NCBI RefSeq assembly: GCF_005222205.1
Contig: NZ_CP032346.1
Location: forward strand, 620,001 to 684,000
Source: Azospirillum brasilense
GTDB taxonomy: Bacteria > Pseudomonadota > Alphaproteobacteria > Azospirillales > Azospirillaceae
DNA length: 64,000 nt
Direction: 5' to 3'
A program made the position numbers and the translations under genes. The notes beneath the pieces are model-generated. The model was not told the DNA's origin. It did no database searches and saw nothing but the letters and a program-made list of their open reading frames with translations. This document shows positions 6,699 to 13,805 of this stretch, one piece after another. Each line of letters begins with the position of its first letter. The stretch's first letter is position 1.

Positions 6699-8306
6699 TC
6701 AGGCTGGCTTCCAGTTCCAGGGCAGCAGTTCGGGCAGGCGGTTTTGCGGGAGGTCTGCGATGCGGGCCAGCACATTGGCCAGCCACGCCTGCGGGTCAAC
6801 GTCGTTCAGCTTGGCTGTGGTGATCAGGCCGTACATGATGGCGGCCCGGTGGCCGCCGCGATCGGAGCCGCAGAACAGCCACGCCTTTCTGCCCAAGGCA
6901 ATCCCGCGCAGGCCGCGTTCGGCGGCGTTGTTCGTCAGGCACAGCCGGCCATCGCCGAGGAAGCGGGTGAAGCCGTCCCAACGGGTCAGCATGTAGTCCA
7001 TCGCCTTGGCCACGGGGGCATGGCGGGAGAGCCGGGCACGCTCCATCCGCATCCAGCCCTCCAGCGCGGCTACCAGGGCGATGCCGTGCTCCTGGCGGGC
7101 CGCCCGCCGCTCGGCCGCCGGCTTGCCGTTCAAGGCGCGCTCGAGATCGAAGAGGGCGTCGATGCGCCTCACGGCCTCCAGCGCCAGCGGTGAGATCGGC
7201 GGGGCGTCCTTGCCGCGTCTGGTGTTCGCGGCGATGTCGGCCAACTTGAAGAAGCCGCGCCGGGCATGCGCCCAGCACAGCGCGGCATGGATCGGCCCCG
7301 GCCGACGGTCGGGCTCGTACAGCCGGTTGTAGCCGGCGAACGCATCGGCCTGCAGCCAGCCGGTGAAGCCGGCCAAGTGCTGTTCGGGATGCTCGCCCTT
7401 ACGGTCGCGCGAATAGTGAAACAGCGCCGCCGGTGGGGCTTGGCCGGCGAACGGCCGGTCATCGCGCACATACACCCACAGCCGCCCGGTGTCGGTCTTG
7501 CCCTTGGCCAGCACGGGCACCGGCGTGTCGTCTCCATGCAGCCGCCCGGCCGCCATCACATGCGCCGCGATCAGGTCGTGCAGCGGCTTCAGCACCGCGG
7601 CGGCGGTGCCCACCTGGTCGGCCAGGGTGGACAGGCTGAGCGGCACGCCCTCGCGCGCGAAGCGTTCGGCTTGCCGGTTCAGCGGCTGATGCTGGCCGAA
7701 CTTCTCGAACAGAACGGTGGCCAGCAGGTTGGGGCCGGCCCAGCCCCGCGGGGTGGCGTGGAACGGCGCCGGCGGCTGGCTGATCGTCTCGCAGGCCCGG
7801 CAGGAGAACCGCTCCCGCACTGTCTGGATCACCTTCCACTGGCGCGGGATCACCTCCAGCGTCTCGGTGATCGTCTCGCCCAGCTTGCACAGCTTGTCCG
7901 AGCCGCAGCACGGGCAACTCGCCGGGGCCGGCACAACGACGCGCTCACGCGGCAGGTGGTCGGGAAAGGGCTGGCGCGATGGCCGTTTGCGGGTGAAGGC
8001 CGTCACCGCGGTGGTTTTGGCGGCGGCCTGCTCGGCCGCCAGTTCGTCCTCGCTGGCCGTTGCTTCCAGCTCTTCGAGCTGGAACTCCAACTGGTCCAGC
8101 AGGCGCGCCTTGCGCTCGGAGCGCGTGCCGTAGAGTTCGCGCCGGAGCTTCTCGATTTCCAGCTTCAGGCTGGCGATCAGCGCCTCGGTGTTCGACGCCA
8201 TCGCCCTGGCCCGGGCCGCTTCGGCTTCCGCCGCGTCCGCCCGTGCCTCGGCCTGCGCCAAGGCGGCGCGCAAGCGGGCGATGTCGTCGGGCAGGGTGGC
8301 GGTCAT
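6699..8306 (-). CDS. tnpC: IS66-family transposase TnpC
   Basis: A 535-residue transposase. Residues 1-80 form a coiled coil (ARLRAALAQAEARADAAEAE and following). Next comes a zinc ribbon of the IS66 type (CPCCGSDKLCKLG...CRACETI), then the catalytic core with RLHGDDTPVPVL (first Asp), LQADAFAGYNRLY (second Asp) and the NNAAERGLRG motif (Glu), ending in IS66 C-terminal residues. All key residues are present and no frame break is seen. It lies about 80 bases downstream of tnpB. The ATG at 8306 begins a natural-looking N-terminus. Confidence 0.9.
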   Translation of the reverse strand: MTATLPDDIARLRAALAQAEARADAAEAEAARARAMASNTEALIASLKLEIEKLRRELYGTRSERKARLLDQLEFQLEELEATASEDELAAEQAAAKTTAVTAFTRKRPSRQPFPDHLPRERVVVPAPASCPCCGSDKLCKLGETITETLEVIPRQWKVIQTVRERFSCRACETISQPPAPFHATPRGWAGPNLLATVLFEKFGQHQPLNRQAERFAREGVPLSLSTLADQVGTAAAVLKPLHDLIAAHVMAAGRLHGDDTPVPVLAKGKTDTGRLWVYVRDDRPFAGQAPPAALFHYSRDRKGEHPEQHLAGFTGWLQADAFAGYNRLYEPDRRPGPIHAALCWAHARRGFFKLADIAANTRRGKDAPPISPLALEAVRRIDALFDLERALNGKPAAERRAARQEHGIALVAALEGWMRMERARLSRHAPVAKAMDYMLTRWDGFTRFLGDGRLCLTNNAAERGLRGIALGRKAWLFCGSDRGGHRAAIMYGLITTAKLNDVDPQAWLANVLARIADLPQNRLPELLPWNWKPA

Positions 8307-8385
8307 GGAGCCAGTTTACCTGGGATCGCGCCGTCGAACCGCCGCAATCCCCCCTGAACCGGTCCGTCGATTCACCGTGTCGCAG

Positions 8386-8733
8386 TCACCCCGCGGTCTC
8401 GGGGCGCCAAGTCTTCTGCGGATTGCGCCAGTCGATGCCTTCGAGCAGATAGCCCATCTGCCCGACCGAGATCGATACCGCGCCGTCCGCCGGCGTGGGC
8501 CAGATGAAACGGCCCCGCTCCAGCCTCTTCATGAACAGGCAACTGCCCTGGCCGTCATGCCAGATGATCTTCACCAGATCGCCGCGGCGTCCGCGGAAGA
8601 TGAAGAGATGGCCGCTGTGCGGGTCTTGGGCGAAGCGTTCCTGCACCAGCAACGCCAAGCTCGCCCAGCCCTTGCGCATGTCGGTGTGCCCGGTGGCCAG
8701 CCAGACCCGCACCCCGCTCGGCACCGGGATCAT
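8386..8733 (-). CDS. tnpB: IS66 Orf2-like accessory protein TnpB
   Basis: A 115-residue protein with the family signature GVRVWLATGHTDMRKGWASL and the later stretch HLFIFRGRRGDLVKIIWHD, followed by LERGRFIWP. This is the IS66 Orf2/TnpB accessory protein, needed for transposition in well-studied IS66 members but of unknown biochemical role. The start overlaps the tnpA stop by four bases (8730-8733, ATGA), which indicates translational coupling. Length is normal for the family. Confidence 0.9.
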   Translation of the reverse strand: MIPVPSGVRVWLATGHTDMRKGWASLALLVQERFAQDPHSGHLFIFRGRRGDLVKIIWHDGQGSCLFMKRLERGRFIWPTPADGAVSISVGQMGYLLEGIDWRNPQKTWRPETAG

Positions 8734-9140
8734 GCCAGGGCACCGATGACAGCCGCCGCCAAAGCCGGGTCGACCGGCCCTTCCAGACGCAGGCGTGCCC
8801 CGCTGGGCAAGATGACCTCGAGGACCGCCGGGCGCGTGGCCGGCGCGGTCGGAAGCGGCAATGGCCCAGGGGGCTCCACGACCGGCGGTTCGGTTAGGGT
8901 CGGCTCCGGCGTGATGGTCACCGCGACGAAGCTGGACGGTTCGGCCACGACGGCCCCCGTGGCCTTCATCAGCCCCCGCCAGCGGTACAGCAGGCTTTCG
9001 TGCACGCCCAGCCGGTGGGCCGCCTCCGTCACCACCACGCCGGGGCGGAACGCCTCCTCGACCATCCGTACCTTCTCCGCCGGCGTGTAGGTCCGCCGCC
9101 GCTCCGTTCCCGTCAGAACCTCGACCCGCTGGTAAGCCAT
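8730..9140 (-). CDS. tnpA: IS66 accessory protein TnpA (IS3/IS911-type HTH)
   Basis: A 136-residue protein. Residues 12-60 form a helix-turn-helix of the IS3/IS911 OrfA type (RRTYTPAEKVRMVEEAFRPG, then TEAAHRLGVHESLLYRWRGL); the rest is a proline-rich linker and the IS66-typical ending VLEVILPSGARLRLEGP. I chose the ATG at 9140. An upstream extension exists but would run into the IS end. First gene of the IS66 operon. Confidence 0.88.
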   Translation of the reverse strand: MAYQRVEVLTGTERRRTYTPAEKVRMVEEAFRPGVVVTEAAHRLGVHESLLYRWRGLMKATGAVVAEPSSFVAVTITPEPTLTEPPVVEPPGPLPLPTAPATRPAVLEVILPSGARLRLEGPVDPALAAAVIGALA

Positions 9141-9202
9141 GACGTTTGCAACTCGTTTGCGTCCGCGCGATGACGCGCCACACAAACCTCAGACGCTGAC
9201 CC

Positions 9203-9526
9203 CTACTTTGCCAAGGCGGCGCTCACCGGAGGCGTACCCAGGAACAGGGCGTTCACCGCCGCCAGCGTCGGCGGCGGATTGGCGATGGTGAAGGCGCCAT
9301 GCACGAGGCTCTCGTAGGCGATCTGAAGGTTGTCGGCACTCTCGTGAGCGTGGCGCAGACCGTCGCGGAAGGCGGAGAGAGACGTGGCGAAGCTCCCCTC
9401 GTCGGCCTCGTTCCAGTCATGAGCGAGGTCCGGCTGCGTGTTCGGCTCCGGCGCGATCGCGCCTTCGGTTTCCGCAAGGCCAGCCGCGTGATCGCGCTGT
9501 TCATTCTGGATGTTCCGGGTGGTCAT
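9203..9526 (-). CDS. Hypothetical protein, 3' end probably cut by the IS66 element
   Basis: A 107-residue acidic protein (DWNEADEGSFATSLSAFRDG, then HAHESADNLQIAYESLVHGA). The codon pattern is convincing but I recognise no family. Its stop codon TAG (9203-9205) lies inside the putative terminal GTAGGGGTC of the IS66 element, so the original C-terminus was probably longer. It is read towards the IS. If the IS ends are placed differently, the stop could be native. Confidence 0.5.
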   Translation of the reverse strand: MTTRNIQNEQRDHAAGLAETEGAIAPEPNTQPDLAHDWNEADEGSFATSLSAFRDGLRHAHESADNLQIAYESLVHGAFTIANPPPTLAAVNALFLGTPPVSAALAK

Positions 9527-9697
9527 GAGGGCCTCTGTTGGTGTCGCCGGTGGGCGGGCCCGCTCAGATATTTTCCACCTTCAGCGCCAGGGAAGGCCCC
9601 TGGGAATACAAATCGTCACCGTCACGTTCCAGAGCCGCGCCCGCGGCTTCAGCGAAGCGACACGCGGTGGCGCGGGCAGCACGGCTGCGACTTGGCT

Positions 9698-9856
9698 ATG
9701 ATGTGGCGGGGGGCAGAGCTGTGGATGTGGCTCATCACCATGGCCGGTGAGCATGTCGCCTCCGGCCCGGCGCGGACCATGGAGGGCGCTCAGGATGCCG
9801 CGCTGCGCGCGGCCAAGGCGCATGCCGACGACGGTGGATGGGGCCAACTACTCTGA
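9698..9856 (+). CDS. Possible 52-residue hypothetical protein
   Basis: ATG ATG at 9698 opens a short frame with a tryptophan-rich start (MMWRGAELWMWLITMAGEHV) and an acidic, alanine-rich end. The composition looks protein-like, but there is no clear ribosome site and no recognised family. The frame is also open further upstream, without coding character there. Confidence 0.3.
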   Translation: MMWRGAELWMWLITMAGEHVASGPARTMEGAQDAALRAAKAHADDGGWGQLL

Positions 9857-10187
9857 TCCCACGCCTCGAGGTTGCGGTGGTATGCGGGCGCCTGCGGCTC
9901 GGTGATGTCCGCAGGCGGGCAACATGGCCCCAACAACATCCGCCTAGCCTCGCCTCAGAGCGCACCGCTCACAGTGCCTGGGCGCCTCTACCGACGCGTC
10001 ATCGCCCGAAGTGGCTAACGGCGCGGAGGCCGTTCCCCAAGCTGTTCGAGCCGAGGCCGTGAACGAAGCACGGCGCGTTCGCGCAGTCCGAGGCCACTTG
10101 GAACAGACCGCCCCGGAGCTGCCGATGCCAATCGGGCATTCATGCCGTCTACCACAGGCGCCCGAACCAACGCGTCGTTTTCGTTAT
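9857..10187. other. Gene-free stretch before the nuclease-helicase operon
   Basis: About 330 bases with no supportable gene on either strand. Short frames here have no ribosome site and poor composition. The regulatory repeat array of the next operon begins at its right edge. Confidence 0.5.
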
Positions 10188-10257
10188 GGCGAGAAAAGCT
10201 TCTCGCCTGAATCGCTTAGCCTGCAAGCGTTCTCGCCTGAACTGAAACTTTCTCGCC
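10188..10257 (+). promoter_or_regulatory. Array of GGCGAGAA boxes upstream of the nuclease-helicase operon
   Basis: Four copies of the octamer GGCGAGAA/TTCTCGCC: one pair forms the perfect palindrome GGCGAGAA-AAGC-TTCTCGCC (10188-10207), and two more TTCTCGCC copies follow at 10230-10237 and 10250-10257, spaced 30 and 20 bases apart. A possible -10 (TACTAG) overlaps the end of the last box, 80 bases before the first gene. The arrangement looks like a cooperative repressor site; no obvious regulator gene is encoded in the operon itself. Confidence 0.55.
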
Positions 10258-10338
10258 ATACTAGCACAGGAATGTACAGCTCGCCTTGAGGGCGTCACCC
10301 TGTGCAGCGTCACACCCCGGTTCTGTCTGGAGGCACGC

Positions 10339-11649
10339 ATGGCACTCGCACGCAAGAAGACCAAGGGAAACCTGCTGCTCGACGACTACTGCTTGGCCGG
10401 CACCCCGTTCCGGGTCGCCGACATCTACAATCCCGACAGCCCCGGCGTGTACGTCCGTGAGATGTATGGGCCGCAGCTCGCTGAGTTCCACCGCAAGTTC
10501 TTCCTGCTGCCGCTAGACCGCGAGCAGCGCCAGACCATCGGCGCGGTGTGGTCGAGCCACACGGGCGACAGCGAAGGCCGCGGTTTTGGCAAGTCGATGC
10601 TGATGTGCGAGGAGAGCCGCCTCGTCAACCGCGACTTCGGCGCCGCGCTGCTGGCATCCTTCGACATCGAGGAGGAGGACATCGCGGCGAACCCGTTCAT
10701 CGCCGGCTACTGCGGGTTCGCGGAGAACATGAACATCAAGACCTTCCCCGCCGCCCTGCTGGAAGGCGTGGTGTTCGCCCTGCGCTGCGACCACGGCGGG
10801 CACAACGTCCACCGCGAGCTGCGCCGCCGCGCCGCCGCCCAGCTGGGCGCGGAAGCACCCTACGAGGCCGAGGCGATCAAGAAGGCCCTGGTGCAAGCCC
10901 TCTCCGGTTACAAGAACCTGCCCATCCAGCTCACCCAGCGTCAGGTTGCCGGGTTCCTCGACGCGCTCTGCCACGACGACACCGAGGCCTTGGCGGACTA
11001 CGTGCGGGAGCGGATCGGACCGCGGATCAAAGCGTCATTGGGCTTCCACTTCGTCCATATCTTCAACGCCTTCGCCAAGATCGCCGGCATCGTCCACGTG
11101 GTCTTTTTCGTGGACCAGGTGGAGAATTTCGCGAAGTGGGCCCGCCACCAAGGCCGCGACGTACGCATCCTGCGGGAGTCGATGTGCCAGACCTCGCCGA
11201 CCGCGGACATGGCGTCCTTCGTGTTCCAGATGCACATGAACGCGCAGCGCGAGCTGGAGCCGATCTGGCACGCGGAGCACCTGCCCTCCCTCGACTACGC
11301 CGTGGCGCTCAACCAACCCCGCGTCGTTGACCTGAAGGGGCTGTCGACCGCCAACCACGCCCGCCGTCTCACCGCGGACCTGCTGGCCGCCAAGCGTCCG
11401 GCCGGGCGGACGCCCCCGACGCCGCTCCACCCCTTCAACGAGGACGTGGTGGAGTTCGTGCGCCGCGGCGTCGATGGCAACCCGCGCAGGTTCCTCGAGA
11501 CCCTCAACACCATCCTCACGCAGGCGGAGCTGGAGGGGGAGAAGACGATCGACCTTACCTTCGTGCAGCCCTTCATCGACGTGGAAGCCGGCCAGTTCCG
11601 CATCACCGAGGACCAGGAGGACGATGATGTCAGCAACCCCGTGCAGTGA
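10339..11649 (+). CDS. P-loop ATPase, first gene of candidate defence operon
   Basis: A 436-residue protein. A Walker A loop lies at residues 79-87 (EGRGFGKSM: G-x4-G-K-S) and a Walker B-like strand at about 254-262 (VVFFVDQVENF, Asp 259), so it should bind and hydrolyse ATP. The context THTGDSEGRG before the loop and the Asp-Gln-Val-Glu after the strand resemble AAA/STAND-like ATPases of BREX-type systems, but I cannot place it in a named family. GGAGG lies about 6 bases before ATG 10339. The next gene overlaps its end by 23 bases. No transmembrane segment. Probably the nucleotide-driven sensor or motor of a multi-gene complex. Confidence 0.75.
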   Translation: MALARKKTKGNLLLDDYCLAGTPFRVADIYNPDSPGVYVREMYGPQLAEFHRKFFLLPLDREQRQTIGAVWSSHTGDSEGRGFGKSMLMCEESRLVNRDFGAALLASFDIEEEDIAANPFIAGYCGFAENMNIKTFPAALLEGVVFALRCDHGGHNVHRELRRRAAAQLGAEAPYEAEAIKKALVQALSGYKNLPIQLTQRQVAGFLDALCHDDTEALADYVRERIGPRIKASLGFHFVHIFNAFAKIAGIVHVVFFVDQVENFAKWARHQGRDVRILRESMCQTSPTADMASFVFQMHMNAQRELEPIWHAEHLPSLDYAVALNQPRVVDLKGLSTANHARRLTADLLAAKRPAGRTPPTPLHPFNEDVVEFVRRGVDGNPRRFLETLNTILTQAELEGEKTIDLTFVQPFIDVEAGQFRITEDQEDDDVSNPVQ

Positions 11650-12820
11650 CCTCCCGGCCCCGTTGGAGACCGACAGCATCCCGCGCATCAAGATCCGGGA
11701 CATGATGCTGGCTGTGCAGGCGATGGGCCGTGGCCAAGCGTCGACCCTGGAGGAGCTGCGGCTGAAGCTGAACCTTGACCGTGGTGAAGCCGGTCGGCTG
11801 ACCAACTACTCGGTCGCCCGCGACGTCGCCGCCGAACTGGCACGCCAGGGCTACGCCGAGGTCGGGGCGCTTCCAAAGGACATGAAGGCCTACGAGAAAA
11901 AGATGGGCATGAAGATCGCGCTGACGGATCGGGGGCGGGATCTTGCCAACCTCCTGCGGTCCGACCGCGCCGCGGCCTATGCGGCGGTTCTCCGGACCTT
12001 CTACGGTGCGCACCCGTACTTCCGCCGCTTTGTCACCGCGACCGCGGACTGCGCCTTCCTTACGCCCGTCATCACCAGCGCCGAGGAGCACATCTCCTTC
12101 CACTACACGTCCGCCCGCCTCCTCGCCGAGGACATCGCCCGCGGCGCTTTCGACGTCGACGCCCTGCTCGCGTCGCTCACCGACCGCCTCGGCCGGCCCC
12201 TCACACCGGCCGAGCAGGACGAGATCACCGCTGGCGTTGGCGACTTTGTGCAGCAAAGCCGCGCCGCCGCAGCGTCCGAGCCTTTCACCGACTTCTCCCG
12301 CAAGGCGCTGTCGCGCCTTAACGAGGTCGTCGTGCCGGCGGTCCTGCGCGCGCACGGCCTCGGGTTCGATTTCAACACCCTGCGCCGCCTCTGGAAGATG
12401 GGCGAGGAGTTTCAGATCTGCTGGGCCACGTCCGCCCACCCGCGCTTCAAGGCCTGGGTGACCTTCGAGACCGCGACGGTGGACCTGTCGCCCGATGGCC
12501 AAACCATCGCGGGGCTACGCTTTGAGAACGGCTTGGCGGCGTTGCGCGGCAGCTTCCTCGACAGGGTGTACGCGACCTATCTCGGGATGAGGGAGTGGGG
12601 CCGCTCCAGCGTGGTGCTGGCCTGGGAGTTGCGCGCCGCCTTCTGCTTCGAGCACCGCTGCGCCCCCGGAGTGTTCAATCGGCTGTTTGAAGAACACTAC
12701 AACGGTTCGGACGTCTACGAGATCGGCAAGGACTTCCCGCCCCGCAACAAACCCCAACACGAGGAACCGCTCGTGCTGGGAGGGCGCCAGATCGGTCTGA
12801 TCCGCATGACCAAGAGGTGA
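11627..12820 (+). CDS. Unknown protein with winged-helix-like N-terminus, second gene of candidate defence operon
   Basis: A 397-residue protein starting within the end of the ATPase gene. AGGAGG at 11615-11620 lies 6 bases before the ATG at 11627 (an adjoining ATG at 11624 is also possible). Residues 20-80 (IKIRDMMLAVQAM...TLEELRLKLNLDRGEAGRLT...VAAELARQGYAEVG) have the rhythm of a winged helix. The rest has no motif I recognise; the C-terminal third contains aromatic-rich strands (FQICWATSAHPRFKAWVTFE). The four-base overlap with the next gene (GTGA, 12817-12820) shows tight coupling. It may be the DNA-binding or bridging subunit; this is inference. Confidence 0.65.
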   Translation: MSATPCSDLPAPLETDSIPRIKIRDMMLAVQAMGRGQASTLEELRLKLNLDRGEAGRLTNYSVARDVAAELARQGYAEVGALPKDMKAYEKKMGMKIALTDRGRDLANLLRSDRAAAYAAVLRTFYGAHPYFRRFVTATADCAFLTPVITSAEEHISFHYTSARLLAEDIARGAFDVDALLASLTDRLGRPLTPAEQDEITAGVGDFVQQSRAAAASEPFTDFSRKALSRLNEVVVPAVLRAHGLGFDFNTLRRLWKMGEEFQICWATSAHPRFKAWVTFETATVDLSPDGQTIAGLRFENGLAALRGSFLDRVYATYLGMREWGRSSVVLAWELRAAFCFEHRCAPGVFNRLFEEHYNGSDVYEIGKDFPPRNKPQHEEPLVLGGRQIGLIRMTKR

Positions 12821-13620
12821 CCGCCGTGCTCGACCAGTTCGAGGTCCGGCGGGAGGGCCGGCTGCACCCGTTGCTGTACAGGTTGGCGCTGTACGGCCTC
12901 GCGCTCGCGCGGTTCTGGGAAGGGCCGGGCCTCACCGGCCCCACCCGCGGCCGGGCGTTCGAGGAAGCGCTGTACGACGCCTGCGCACGGACAGGCCTGC
13001 CGCTGCGCGAGCGGGCGGGATCGCGGACGCTCCGTGGCGCGGCGACGGCGTCCGGCTTCGGCCACGAGAGCGACGCGGTGTTCGCGGCCGCCGACCTCAC
13101 GGTCCATGTGGAGCTCAAGCACCTCTCCCACCCGGTTGCCAAAACCGACCTCATGGTCTTCAACCAGAAGGGCCTGGACTTCCTGCTCGGCGGCGACCCG
13201 CAACTCCGCCGGCGTCCCCTGTACCGCATGTTCGTGAGCGGCACCCCCCTCTCCGACGATGCGCGCCGGTTCGCCCTGGTCTGGGGCATCGTCGCCATCG
13301 AACCGAACCGGCTGCCTCTGCCCGTGCTGCATTGGCTCGCCGGCTCGACGATGCCACCGCCGCGCGGCCTGCGGATCCCGCCGGAGCGGATCTGGCAGCG
13401 GGTTCCCGCCTTGGTGGCGCCGTTGCAGGACCGCCTGCGCCGCATGGCGGTGTGCGTCACCGCCGGGGAGGAGGTGGTGACGCGCGGACGCATCGAGGAT
13501 GCGCTTGTAGCGCTGCAGGACGGCGATGGCGCGCTGATGTGGCGGGCCCTCGAGGCGGAGGACCCGCTCTGGCTCGAACGCGTGTGGGCGGACCTCGCTG
13601 CACTCCGCCTGGCGGCGTGA
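12817..13620 (+). CDS. PD-(D/E)XK-type nuclease, third gene of candidate defence operon
   Basis: A 267-residue protein beginning with a GTG that overlaps the previous stop. A helix with an acidic pair (GRAFEEALYDAC, Glu 49/50) is followed by ESDAVF with Asp 86 and by the strand VHVELKHL with Glu 99-x-Lys 101. This order (E...D...ExK) is the signature of the restriction-endonuclease-like fold. The remainder is helical with no other motif. As the only plain nuclease in the set it is the likely effector that cuts DNA. Alternatives are a Holliday-junction-type or repair nuclease of the same fold. Confidence 0.7.
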   Translation: MTAVLDQFEVRREGRLHPLLYRLALYGLALARFWEGPGLTGPTRGRAFEEALYDACARTGLPLRERAGSRTLRGAATASGFGHESDAVFAAADLTVHVELKHLSHPVAKTDLMVFNQKGLDFLLGGDPQLRRRPLYRMFVSGTPLSDDARRFALVWGIVAIEPNRLPLPVLHWLAGSTMPPPRGLRIPPERIWQRVPALVAPLQDRLRRMAVCVTAGEEVVTRGRIEDALVALQDGDGALMWRALEAEDPLWLERVWADLAALRLAA

Positions 13621-13805
13621 GGCGCCCTGCGAGCTGGAGGCGGTGTTGAGGACACCGGCACGAGCACGGTTGTCCATCCCGCCGCGCCTGCCCGCGCAAC
13701 GGGCTCCGCGGCGTTGAAAGTGGTAGTTTCATGCACCAAAAGTAGCGATGATGCGCGAGCGGCGCAGTGCCGCCCGGTGGTTTGGGAACGCGATCGAGGA
13801 AACGC

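Larger units (their letters stand above)
6675..9206 (-). mobile_element. IS66-family insertion sequence (ends approximate)
   Basis: Three genes in the order expected for IS66 elements (tnpA-tnpB-tnpC, read leftwards from 9140 to 6699) with overlapping starts. The proposed ends begin GTACGCATCCGG on the left and, read inward from the right, GTAGGGGTCAGCG; they share the GTA start but little else. I see no matching 8-base target duplication, so the borders are estimates or the element has been rearranged. Confidence 0.75.

Noticed and set aside
6660..9215. Exact IS66 ends with an 8-base target duplication
   Set aside because: The 8 bases on each side of the proposed ends do not match, so only approximate borders are given.
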